Notes: generated from the letters alone by a model not told the origin. Counted from the first letter of the stretch, positions 1-5,584 are shown. The stretch: 5,942 nucleotides of DNA from CALGYY01 sp964585485 (GCA_964585485.1 CAZPDS010000119.1:1-5942), one strand, 5' to 3'. Program-made: numbers and translations.

Positions 1-86
1 GAAAGGCTTCTGGTAGCAAGTGCTTTTCCTTTCTGGCAAACTAACGAGTAATCAATAATACTATTAATTTTTTCTAACCTTTTCAT
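1..86 (-). CDS. 5' end of an unidentified gene, possibly another peptide precursor (partial)
   Basis: An open frame starts with ATG at 86-84 and runs leftward without a stop to the window edge, giving 28 codons beginning MKRLEKINSII and continuing through a single Cys to Thr-Arg-Ser-Leu. I do not recognise the product. Its placement supports it: the start lies 39 bases downstream, on the minus strand, of a 409-bp repeat whose other copy ends 33 bases before the precursor start at 4778. Both genes also start with the same pattern, MK(K/R)LE. This suggests a second gene driven by the same type of promoter block, perhaps a second precursor or the head of a related operon. No Gly-Gly leader end is visible in the 28 residues, where the known precursor already has one at residues 23-24, so a precursor identity is doubtful. 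The fragment is short enough to be open by chance. Confidence 0.4.
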   Translation of the reverse strand, partial: MKRLEKINSIIDYSLVCQKGKALATRSL

Positions 87-196
87 AAAATATACATTTT
101 AATCTTGTTAGCAAATTACTTTTTCACCTTCCACTTTCGCAGTCCGGTTATACTCCGTAGCACCCTGGCGGCGTACAGTTCCGTTTTTCCAAAAAA

Positions 197-204
197 CAAA
201 ACTA
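197..204 (-). promoter_or_regulatory. Candidate Bacteroidota -7 element in repeat copy 1
   Basis: On the minus strand this reads TAGTTTTG, matching the Bacteroidota -7 consensus TAnnTTTG. It would place a transcription start near 190 and a leader of about 100 bases before the ATG at 86. The identical octamer occurs at the same position in copy 2. No convincing TTTG at the expected -33 position is visible, so this is a half-supported promoter. Confidence 0.3.
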
Positions 205-245
205 TAAGGATATTGCTTGATGTTCCGGGATTTGACCTCCTTTTG

Positions 246-272
246 TTGGTGAAACATTCTCTTTCATGCCAG
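246..272 (+). other. Conserved bulged hairpin in repeat copy 1
   Basis: TGGTGAAA (247-254) pairs with TTTCA (262-266) plus CCA (269-271), leaving a 7-base loop and a 2-base TG bulge; T246 and G272 could add a wobble pair. A second short stem follows (GCCC at 288-291 with GGGC at 305-308). The same hairpin occurs in copy 2 and, with a changed loop, in front of hutU. It could be a structured RNA, a decayed attenuator or a protein-binding palindrome. Confidence 0.5.
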
Positions 273-552
273 TATTGTAATAGATTTGCCCGATCGTTTA
301 AAAAGGGCGTAAAGCCATTATCCTGATAATTGCTCCACGCTCAATTTTGACGTCGAAAATAAGTAATTTTGTTATTAATACATTTTACTTAACCAATATT
401 TAACCTTTACTATTTATAATATACTATTTATGCTAATAATTCAAGTTATTATTGAATCAAGCCGAGGCACGGTGGATATCGGGGCTGGTTGATTAGGTTC
501 ATTAAGGGCCACAGGTCAAATGGGGCGGCTGACATCCGTACGAATCCTTGCC

Positions 553-1641
553 CTACTCCACCGGCTGTGGGTTTTTGACGAGGGGCTTTCGCTTTGCTTT
601 CTTTTCCCACAAGGGATTTTCAGCGCGCCATCGCTCAACAGTTATATAAGCATCTTCGCCCTCCCATTTTGCAATGTATGGATTATACGGACACTTTGCC
701 GGTTGAGAATAAATATTCTCAGGATCCTTGATAAAAGCGCGGCAATCGGTACACATATACCGGAATTCGCAATCTTTGCAAACATCGATGTCGTCTTTTC
801 GGATACCCCATAAGCGCTTAAGAACAGCTAAATCAACAGAACGACCTTGCTTCAAATCGCAGATTTTACCTGCCGTTTCATCCAAATACAGACAGCTCTT
901 CAAATTCCCCTGCCGGTCTATGCATATCTTCTTATTTAAGCATGTATTAAAGTGTTGAGACTCGGTAAACAGTTTGTTATTAAGACGGAAATACGCCGGA
1001 TGAACATTTCCGCAAGTATAGGCATTCATTGACTCACAAAGAAAAAATACATGGCTATCCTTATTGATAATTTCGACCGGATGCTCAAAAACATACAGAG
1101 ACGAGACCGGGAAAAAGCTAAACAGCCTGCTTTGTAAACTATCCAGATTAAGTTTATCTGAATATTTTAGCACTATTTCCACCGACAAAAGTTCTTTATA
1201 CAAAAAGGAATCAAGTATATTAAAGAAATCATCATTTGTTGTTTCATATCCAAAACGGAGAGATAAATGCGGCCACCGCAACGTTTTCATTTCCTTAAAC
1301 AAGTAATGATATACACTTCGAAATTTTTCATTCACATCAATAATTTCATTATTGAATGAATTCATCGTTTCAAAGCGCAGAGGCATTTTTATTGTCTTAT
1401 TTAGTGAGGGCGCCACAAATCGATTATCAATTAAAAATTTACAGTATTGTTCCACTTCCGCAGCATATTCAGGGTTCTTAACCTGTAACTCTTCCTGTGA
1501 AAAATTCCGCATAGAATGAAATAAATCGAACATTGAGTTTGGCACTAACTTGTACCGGCCCGTTTGTAGGTCGCAAATGCTACTTCGGTTATAGCCTCTG
1601 ATCATAAAACAATCAGAAAAGAAAAAGTATCGTTCGTTCAC
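553..1641 (-). CDS. gwsS: Grasp-with-spasm system SPASM domain peptide maturase GwsS
   Basis: The 362-aa protein matches what I know of the SPASM maturase of grasp-with-spasm cassettes. The N-terminus has the typical 'ICDLQ...VPN' stretch (residues 22-35). The C-terminal third holds the SPASM cysteines: C234 and C250 in a CX9-15GX4C arrangement (G245), then CX2CX5CX2C at C288, C291, C297 and C300, then C317. The CGNVHPAYF and ESQHFNTCLNKK segments (210-238) are characteristic. SPASM domains normally bind auxiliary iron-sulfur clusters and help engage the peptide. I see no CX3CX2C radical-SAM triad in the N-terminal half, so radical chemistry by this protein alone is not supported. The start is GTG at 1641, overlapping the stop of the small ORF at 1638 (GTGA). 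It is chosen because the family-like N-terminus begins there; the next Met is residue 13. The C-terminal tail is Lys/Pro-rich. It is the last visible gene of the operon. Confidence 0.9.
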   Translation of the reverse strand: MNERYFFFSDCFMIRGYNRSSICDLQTGRYKLVPNSMFDLFHSMRNFSQEELQVKNPEYAAEVEQYCKFLIDNRFVAPSLNKTIKMPLRFETMNSFNNEIIDVNEKFRSVYHYLFKEMKTLRWPHLSLRFGYETTNDDFFNILDSFLYKELLSVEIVLKYSDKLNLDSLQSRLFSFFPVSSLYVFEHPVEIINKDSHVFFLCESMNAYTCGNVHPAYFRLNNKLFTESQHFNTCLNKKICIDRQGNLKSCLYLDETAGKICDLKQGRSVDLAVLKRLWGIRKDDIDVCKDCEFRYMCTDCRAFIKDPENIYSQPAKCPYNPYIAKWEGEDAYITVERWRAENPLWEKKAKRKPLVKNPQPVE

Positions 1642-1736
1642 AACTTGATAAATTTTGAAATAGGCTTATAGCTATCGATGATAGGCACGAACTTACGGCC
1701 ATCCTCAGCTATATAGCTAAAGCACCTGGATTTCAT
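1638..1736 (-). CDS. Candidate 32-aa small protein between gwsG and gwsS
   Basis: An ATG at 1736-1734 opens a 32-codon frame beginning MKSRCFSYIAEDG and ending KFIKL, with its TGA at 1640-1638. It is not recognised. Three things favour translation. A purine-rich GGGAGGA (minus strand, 1753-1747) sits 10 bases before the ATG, unusual where Shine-Dalgarno signals are rare. Its stop overlaps the GTG start of gwsS by four bases (GTGA), a translational-coupling arrangement. It also lies in an otherwise empty 157-base gap inside an operon. The frame is open for a further 30 codons upstream, into the end of gwsG, but has no ATG there, so it could also be the tail of a decayed longer gene. The product is basic and hydrophobic at the C-terminus, with no leader Gly-Gly and one Cys. 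It may matter mainly as a coupling device for gwsS. Confidence 0.45.
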   Translation of the reverse strand: MKSRCFSYIAEDGRKFVPIIDSYKPISKFIKL

Positions 1737-1746
1737 TGTTGGTCCA

Positions 1747-1753
1747 TCCTCCC
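1747..1753 (-). promoter_or_regulatory. Strong Shine-Dalgarno-like site before the small ORF
   Basis: The minus strand reads GGGAGGA, 10 bases before the ATG at 1736. The other genes here lack such a motif, so it supports a translation start at the small ORF, with gwsS then read by coupling. Confidence 0.45.
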
Positions 1754-1798
1754 TTTTCAGAAACCAGCCTAACAGAATATATTGTGGAAACGGTTTGC

Positions 1799-2725
1799 TC
1801 ACTGATGCATCTCCATAATTTTCAATGCGATTGCTTTTTCAATAGCCAGATTGAACATTTCGCTGAGTTTACGGAACTGCCCGGAAGGATTGACTTCCAG
1901 GAAATAATATTCCCCCGAAATTGACTTGATAAAATCCAGCGACCCCATTTGCAGCTTAAGCAAACGCATATATCGATTTATTTTTCTTTTTAGTGAAACA
2001 GGAATTATGCACAAACTAAACTTGACACCCGAAGAATAAAGATTCCGACGGTAGTCAATATCCGGCTCCGCTTCGGAAATACAAAAGGAGAAGATTTCAC
2101 CAAAAGCATACAAAACCCTAATCTCGCACGCCTTAGGGACCTCCACCTGGATGAAGCTGGGCATAAAACAATCAGGTGCCGCGTTACGAATAATCCGGGT
2201 CGTAAAATCCCTGAATATACCCTCCTTCTCCTGATAGAAGAAATTGCCTGAAACGGTCTTTGTTATAGAACCGTCCGGTATACTGTACTGACGATTTATG
2301 ATTCTTGATACAGGCACCATAAATCCCACCTCCTGTGCATAAATTAATTGCTCCAACTTACTGATCCTGGCAAAATTCGGGTGATTAATCCACTTTGAAG
2401 AATTGATTATTCGATTGAATACAAAAGTTTCTATTTCGTCATATTCCTTTGTTGAAAAATCGCTTAATGCCTTATCCAGTGAATTAATCGTGGCGCTACT
2501 TTTTTCCTGACCGCCCCCTTTCCAAAAGAAGCAAACTTTAATATCACAAACATCAATACCTAATATTTTTGAATTTTTACTTTCATCACCAATGTGAGCT
2601 AAAATTTCTGCTTTCGCGATATCCAAAGGAAAAACCTTTTGATAGTTTCTAAAATTAAAATGGTTTAACCATGCGATAATAGTATCGATCGTTGAATCCT
2701 CCGGCGTCGTAAAAAAAAGAACCAT
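1799..2725 (-). CDS. gwsG: Grasp-with-spasm system ATP-grasp peptide maturase GwsG
   Basis: This 308-aa protein is an ATP-grasp ligase of the kind that modifies ribosomal peptides. Such enzymes activate an Asp or Glu side chain with ATP and join it to a hydroxyl or amine (graspetide-type chemistry) in the cytoplasm. Visible landmarks are: 'INHPNFARISKLEQL' (113-127), the usual peptide-maturase entry; 'PSFIQVEVPKACEIRV' (189-204), matching the family's Q-E-ELR segment; GSLDF (261-265); and 'YYFLEVNPSGQF' (273-284), where E277 and N279 are the expected Mg-ATP ligands. Length is normal for the family. The ATG at 2725 directly follows the TAA of the upstream gene (TAAATG), so coupled translation is likely. 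The two Cys residues near 60-65 (IDVCDIKVCFFW) are incidental as far as I can tell. Paired with gwsS downstream it defines the grasp-with-spasm class. The actual cross-link cannot be read from sequence. Confidence 0.93.
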   Translation of the reverse strand: MVLFFTTPEDSTIDTIIAWLNHFNFRNYQKVFPLDIAKAEILAHIGDESKNSKILGIDVCDIKVCFFWKGGGQEKSSATINSLDKALSDFSTKEYDEIETFVFNRIINSSKWINHPNFARISKLEQLIYAQEVGFMVPVSRIINRQYSIPDGSITKTVSGNFFYQEKEGIFRDFTTRIIRNAAPDCFMPSFIQVEVPKACEIRVLYAFGEIFSFCISEAEPDIDYRRNLYSSGVKFSLCIIPVSLKRKINRYMRLLKLQMGSLDFIKSISGEYYFLEVNPSGQFRKLSEMFNLAIEKAIALKIMEMHQ

Positions 2726-4420
2726 TTAGTTGACTTTTTTAAGGATCGAATTCGCCAGATACCACTTCTTTCGTATTTTAATAAAATTGAAAATATATTC
2801 CGGATCTGAAATTTCAAATGATCTTTCGTTTGCAAACTCATTCGGAATTATTCCTTTGTCGGACAATATAGTTGTGACTGTCGAAAACAATTTATCCGTG
2901 ATTTCATCTGGAAGCCATATTTTATTTTCCTGCGAAACATCGCTCATACGAAATATATTTTCATCCAGATCCTCCCATGCAAAAAGGCAGGCATACAAAT
3001 AGCGCAAATCACTACTCTTAATCGTACTTGCAACGCTTGTCAGAATCTCCAGGGGCGACGATTGCGGATATTTGGTTTGAAGCCTTGAAAAATTTTCGAA
3101 ATAGCGTGTAACGCTTGACTCCCGATATACTTTATAGTCGGACCCTTTCATTGAAGATGGTCCCATGAAAAAGTTTGAACTTTTATCGTACGTGTTTTTT
3201 ATAACTTTTGAATGTGGTTCGAAAAAATGAATACTGACCGTATCGCTAATGCCGTTTTTCACCAAGGGCATTTTATAAACGTCAAATGATAAGAGATTTT
3301 TATTCTCCAGCATTAAATACATTTCACCGTTATAGATACAAAGATCCCGGTAAGGAACCGAAAAAGAAACCACGGAAAAGGAGTCCGTTAAGTTGACCGA
3401 ACCGTCCTTAAGCCTGTATAACTTCATATAAGTACTAAAATCACGCATAAATGAGGCAAAATAAACATCTTGTGTTCGATAATCGGTATACACCGACCAA
3501 TGCGCAGTCCCCTGCTTATCGCAGATAGCTTGCAGGGGTAATGCCTTAATCTCCTGGCCCGAGGAATCCAAAACAAAAAGGGAATCGCTATCCAATGGTT
3601 TGACAAACAGCTTGTTCCCACCATAAAAAAGAAATAGATCCAGGTTATTCACCGCCGCCTGATTATAAAAGGACTTAACAATTTTGAAGGAATTTTGACT
3701 TTCATTAAGCACCACAATATCCAGGCGCTGATCGCCCGTTCCTGAATTCGTATACATACTTACAGCTTCGAACTTTTGAGCAAAAACAATTTTTCGGAGA
3801 CCAAAAAGAATATCCGGCATCGTTTGAACCAATCGGCAAATCAGCGGGAATGCACATACAGAAACAGGTTCCGCGATAAATTTATGATTTTTGACCTTGA
3901 TCAATAAAACGACATCCTCTTTTTTATACTTAAAAATGCCGGCATAAAGCACGGAGTCATTCAGCATATACCAGCCATTAAACCGTATCGTTTCTATCGT
4001 TTTCCGCTGAACTTTACCACTGCGGTTTTTTATTTGCACATTGGTCTTTGTATTTGAATGAAACAAATCCGAGATACAGTATTCATCAGTAACCAGATTG
4101 TCTTCTCTTGATATACATTTTATTGAATTCGTTGACTTACTATAAATAAGGATATCACTCTCAGTTGGAATAAACTTATCGATGCTAAAATTTTCATTCC
4201 CATAAAAAAATGTCACCTCTTTGTTATCCGGGGTTAAATACAGCGACTCTCCGGAAGAAAAAGACAAGGAAATACTATCCTGAGCAAAGGAAGAATACCC
4301 CATCAAAAGCATGGTCATTAAAAGCAATGATTGTATATGCATAGTAGCTATCCTATTTATGAAAAGCAGAAGTTTTGCAGCGAAAGAAGACGCGATAAAA
4401 TGACTTAGCACTTTGTCCAT
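2726..4420 (-). CDS. Secreted beta-rich protein of unknown function in the peptide operon
   Basis: I do not recognise this protein. From the first ATG (4420) it is 564 aa, but an internal Met at residue 27 (ATG at 4342-4340) begins a textbook signal peptide: MHIQS, a Leu/Met-rich core, then SSFAQ|DS, a likely signal-peptidase I site. There is no lipobox Cys. I prefer the 4342 start (538 aa); the extra 26 residues would be odd in front of it. After the signal, about residues 48-420 are rich in short beta strands and turn motifs, such as 'LFVLDSSGQEIKALPL' and 'LYRLKDGSVNLT', suggesting a propeller-like fold. About the last 130 residues look helical and end in a basic tail (FIKIRKKWYL...KKVN). 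Its TAA abuts the GwsG ATG, tying it to the operon. Exported location separates it from the cytoplasmic maturases, so it may sense, bind or protect against the mature peptide; that is a guess. It is not part of the minimal cassette as I know it. Confidence 0.85.
   Translation of the reverse strand: MDKVLSHFIASSFAAKLLLFINRIATMHIQSLLLMTMLLMGYSSFAQDSISLSFSSGESLYLTPDNKEVTFFYGNENFSIDKFIPTESDILIYSKSTNSIKCISREDNLVTDEYCISDLFHSNTKTNVQIKNRSGKVQRKTIETIRFNGWYMLNDSVLYAGIFKYKKEDVVLLIKVKNHKFIAEPVSVCAFPLICRLVQTMPDILFGLRKIVFAQKFEAVSMYTNSGTGDQRLDIVVLNESQNSFKIVKSFYNQAAVNNLDLFLFYGGNKLFVKPLDSDSLFVLDSSGQEIKALPLQAICDKQGTAHWSVYTDYRTQDVYFASFMRDFSTYMKLYRLKDGSVNLTDSFSVVSFSVPYRDLCIYNGEMYLMLENKNLLSFDVYKMPLVKNGISDTVSIHFFEPHSKVIKNTYDKSSNFFMGPSSMKGSDYKVYRESSVTRYFENFSRLQTKYPQSSPLEILTSVASTIKSSDLRYLYACLFAWEDLDENIFRMSDVSQENKIWLPDEITDKLFSTVTTILSDKGIIPNEFANERSFEISDPEYIFNFIKIRKKWYLANSILKKVN
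4365..4386. repeat. Inverted repeat arm pairing with 4504-4524
   Basis: AGCAGAAGTTTTGCAG (4365-4380), one unpaired C (4381) and GAAAG (4382-4386) are the reverse complement of 4504-4524: 16 bp perfect plus 5 bp after a 1-base bulge. In the minus-strand transcript the arms would form a 21-bp stem enclosing about 117 bases, including the ATG at 4420 but leaving the ATG at 4342 free. This supports 4342 as the true start of the secreted protein. Confidence 0.7.
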
Positions 4421-4487
4421 CGAAATTCAGTATCCGTTAATCAATACATTTCCAAGAGAAATAGCAACAAAGAATTCTGATGAATGT

Positions 4488-4503
4488 GGCGTGCCTTCAC
4501 GCC
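4488..4503 (-). other. GC-rich 6-bp hairpin downstream of the precursor gene
   Basis: GGCGTG and CACGCC form a perfect 6-bp stem around a 4-base loop, 41 bases past the precursor stop and touching the inverted-repeat arm at 4504. There is no T-run after it on either strand, so it is not a standard terminator. It may be a leaky attenuator or mRNA-end protector that lets the precursor be made in excess over the enzymes. Confidence 0.5.
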
Positions 4504-4524
4504 CTTTCCTGCAAAACTTCTGCT
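4504..4524. repeat. Inverted repeat arm pairing with 4365-4386
   Basis: Reads CTTTCCTGCAAAACTTCTGCT and is the partner of the arm at 4365-4386. It lies between the precursor stop (4545) and the hairpin at 4488-4503. Such arms flanking an intergenic stretch also fit a segment that a recombinase could invert, as known for promoters in Bacteroidota; no recombinase gene is in the window. Confidence 0.7.
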
Positions 4525-4544
4525 CAGGTCCAACGATCAACAGA

Positions 4545-4778
4545 TTAGTTCGTCGAGCAATTTGACGCCGTATCGTAAGATTCCGTCATCTCTCCCGTTG
4601 CAACCCAGCCGCGAAAAAGATTCCAGGTATACCGCTCATAAATACTTTTCGACACATATTCACCCTCCTGACCCACACAGTCAGCATGCCAAACCAGTAC
4701 TTGTTTGCCCCCGGAAATTTCGCTCATCATATCATCATTAAGAGTATCTACTTCAAATAAACTTTCTAACTTTTTCAT
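4545..4778 (-). CDS. Peptide precursor with double-glycine leader (grasp-with-spasm substrate)
   Basis: A 77-aa peptide starts with MKKLESLFEVDTLNDD and has an acidic, hydrophobic leader ending SEISGG (residues 19-24). This is the Gly-Gly type leader used by Bacteroidota natural-product precursors and normally cut by a C39-peptidase transporter, which is not in this window. The core would be residues 25-77 (53 aa), long and aromatic: W30, W52, W58, Y41, Y47, Y50, Y68. It has two Cys (C34, C74) near its ends, and many Glu/Asp and Ser/Thr, the residue types ATP-grasp maturases join. The C-terminal part (61-77) is almost only T, S, E, D, N and small residues, a plausible modification zone. It is the first gene of the operon, starting 33 bases after repeat copy 2. 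The ATG has no clear Shine-Dalgarno. Assignment rests on size, leader and position next to gwsG/gwsS. Confidence 0.87.
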   Translation of the reverse strand: MKKLESLFEVDTLNDDMMSEISGGKQVLVWHADCVGQEGEYVSKSIYERYTWNLFRGWVATGEMTESYDTASNCSTN

Positions 4779-4882
4779 TGTGTTCTACTATTAAATTTAA
4801 CATTTATACTTACCTTCCACTTTCGCAGTCCGGTTACACTCCGTAGCACCTTGGCGGCGTACAGTTCCGTTTTTCCAAAAAA

Positions 4883-4890
4883 CAAAACTA
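4883..4890 (-). promoter_or_regulatory. Candidate -7 element of the peptide operon promoter
   Basis: The minus strand reads TAGTTTTG (Bacteroidota TAnnTTTG), about 105 bases upstream of the precursor ATG and unchanged in repeat copy 1. The predicted start is near 4876, giving a long leader. A matching -33 TTTG is not evident, so confidence is limited. Confidence 0.33.
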
Positions 4891-4931
4891 TAAGGATATT
4901 GCTTGCTGTTCCGGGATTTGACCTCCTTTTG

Positions 4932-4958
4932 TTGGTGAAACATTCTCTTTCATGCCAG
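4932..4958 (+). other. Conserved bulged hairpin in repeat copy 2
   Basis: Identical to the hairpin at 246-272: TGGTGAAA pairs with TTTCA and CCA around a TG bulge. The second short stem (GCCC/GGGC, 4974-4994) has base changes only in its loop relative to copy 1. It lies just upstream of the candidate operon promoter on the minus strand, so a regulator-binding palindrome is as possible as a plus-strand RNA. Confidence 0.5.
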
Positions 4959-5220
4959 TATTGTAATAGATTTGCCCGATCGTATAAACAGGGCGTAAAG
5001 CCATTATCCTGATAATTCTCCACGCTCAATTTTGGCGTCGAAAATAAGTAATTTTGTTATTAATATGTTTTATTTAACCAACATTTAACCTTTACTATTT
5101 ATAATATACTATTTATGCAAATAATTCCAGCTATTATTGAATCAAGCCGAAGCACGGTGGATATCGGGGCTGGTTGGTTAGGTTTAATTAGGGCAACAGG
5201 GTCGAATGGGGCGGCTGACA

Positions 5221-5497
5221 AAGGGAATGAAGATTTTATCATGATGTAAGAAGTCCTTGATAATAAAAACCGCTTGACACGCACAGCAGTTTAGCCCACC
5301 AGGTCTGGGAATCTGTGTATATCAATATCAATTCCCAACACGAAACGACCCGTTTTACGCATTTTCAACTATGCTTTAAAAAATCCCGCTTCTCACGGAC
5401 CAGCATAAAATTTGTGTTCAATGATACCAAGGCAGCCCTATTTGCAAAACATTACGATTTTTTCCGCCAAAAGTGACGATACGAAGCGTTTTTTGTC
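5221..5497. other. Intergenic spacer without a supported gene
   Basis: No credible gene, tRNA or rRNA is seen between the repeat and the hutU leader region. The only structure is an inverted repeat at 5306-5337. On the minus strand a 23-codon ATG frame (5362-5291) is followed in the same frame, after its TAA, by open codons down to 5099. It resembles no family I know and could be a chance frame or an eroded gene. Confidence 0.5.
5306..5337. repeat. 7-bp inverted repeat with AT-rich loop
   Basis: TGGGAAT (5306-5312) and ATTCCCA (5331-5337) are perfectly complementary around an 18-base loop containing two ATATCA units. There is no T-run, so it is unlikely to be a terminator. It may be a regulator site or weak hairpin. 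Confidence 0.35.
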
Positions 5498-5505
5498 TAT
5501 CTTTG
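5498..5505 (+). promoter_or_regulatory. Candidate upstream -7 element before the hutU leader
   Basis: TATCTTTG matches TAnnTTTG exactly, and a start near 5512 would begin a leader containing the conserved hairpin. No -33 TTTG is visible at the usual spacing. The transcript would meet the terminator-like site at 5562-5584 before reaching hutU. Confidence 0.42.
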
Positions 5506-5510
5506 CAGTG

Positions 5511-5584
5511 CCTCCTTTCGTTTGGTGAAACAATATCTTTCATGCCAGTGAAACGTTTTTTGCCCGATGGGGGGCTTTTTTTTT
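5511..5584 (+). ncRNA. Candidate short leader RNA with repeat-related hairpin and terminator-like end
   Basis: CCTCCTTT..TTGGTGAAAC..CTTTCATGCCAGT (5511-5549) closely matches a segment of the 409-bp repeats (236-274; 4922-4960). The 8-bp bulged hairpin is kept (5522-5548) while its loop differs (CAATATC against CATTCTC). Here it could be closed by CGTTT (5519-5523) with AAACG (5551-5555), partly competing with the hairpin. It ends in GCCC/GGGC and nine T. With a -7 element just upstream, it could be a small RNA or an attenuator for hutU. No Rfam family is recognised. Confidence 0.35.
5562..5584 (+). terminator. Terminator-like hairpin with T-run upstream of hutU
   Basis: GCCC (5562-5565) can pair with GGGC (5572-5575) around a 6-base loop, followed by nine T (5576-5584). 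The stem is only 4 bp, so termination may be partial, which would suit an attenuator. Confidence 0.4.

Larger units (their letters stand above)
126..534. repeat. 409-bp direct repeat, copy 1
   Basis: This block is the same length as the copy at 4812-5220 (constant offset 4686) and differs from it at about 22 positions, including two compensating 1-base indels near 332 and 515. Differences are sparse in the left half (about 126-340, which holds the TAGTTTTG element and the bulged hairpin) and denser at the right end. It begins with ACCTTCCACTTTCGCAG and ends with GGGGCGGCTGACA, 18 bases after the GwsS stop on the minus strand. I see no credible protein: the frame open in copy 2 is shifted here by an indel and lacks a start. 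It accounts for the gene-free stretch 87-552. The most likely role is a promoter and leader region for the leftward gene at 86. It is also a recombination substrate with copy 2. Confidence 0.95.
4812..5220. repeat. 409-bp direct repeat, copy 2
   Basis: Partner of the block at 126-534, with about 22 differences. It ends just before the precursor gene, so it probably carries that operon's promoter and 5' leader. An 84-codon TTG-started frame runs leftward through it (5029-4775) and overlaps the precursor ATG by ATGA. In copy 1 that frame is shifted and lacks a start, and most base differences would change amino acids, so I treat it as non-coding. The central part is AT-rich, with a 9-base direct repeat (ACTATTTAT twice). 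No transposase or terminal inverted repeats are seen. Confidence 0.95.

Noticed and set aside
105..326. 73-codon plus-strand frame in repeat copy 1.
   Set aside because: It starts outside the repeat and runs through the conserved hairpin region; no family or start context supports it.
410..432. Spaced direct 9-mers (ACTATTTAT) considered as a short CRISPR-like or iteron array.
   Set aside because: There are only two units, AT-rich, with no further spacing pattern.
126..534. Repeat considered as an insertion sequence or MITE.
   Set aside because: No transposase, no terminal inverted repeats and no target-site duplication are visible; its position relative to start codons fits a promoter block better.
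520..1306. Several plus-strand frames of 76-97 codons opposite gwsS.
   Set aside because: They are antisense shadows of a confidently identified gene.
3424..3624. 66-codon minus-strand frame inside the secreted-protein gene.
   Set aside because: It is an out-of-frame overlap with a longer, operon-linked gene, with no recognisable features.
4484..4741. 85-codon plus-strand frame opposite the precursor.
   Set aside because: It is antisense to the precursor, whose leader and context are convincing.
4775..5029. 84-codon TTG-started frame on the minus strand overlapping the precursor start by ATGA; its VLRSVTGL segment vaguely recalls the C-terminus of ribosomal protein L7/L12.
   Set aside because: It lies in the repeat; copy 1 has an indel that breaks the frame and removes the start. 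Most differences between copies would be amino-acid changing, so protein constraint is not supported.
5099..5284. 61-codon minus-strand frame through repeat copy 2, with a protein-looking stretch PVALIKPNQPAPISTVLRLD.
   Set aside because: Copy 1 carries indels and substitutions that break it, there is no recognised family, and it spans a repeat boundary.
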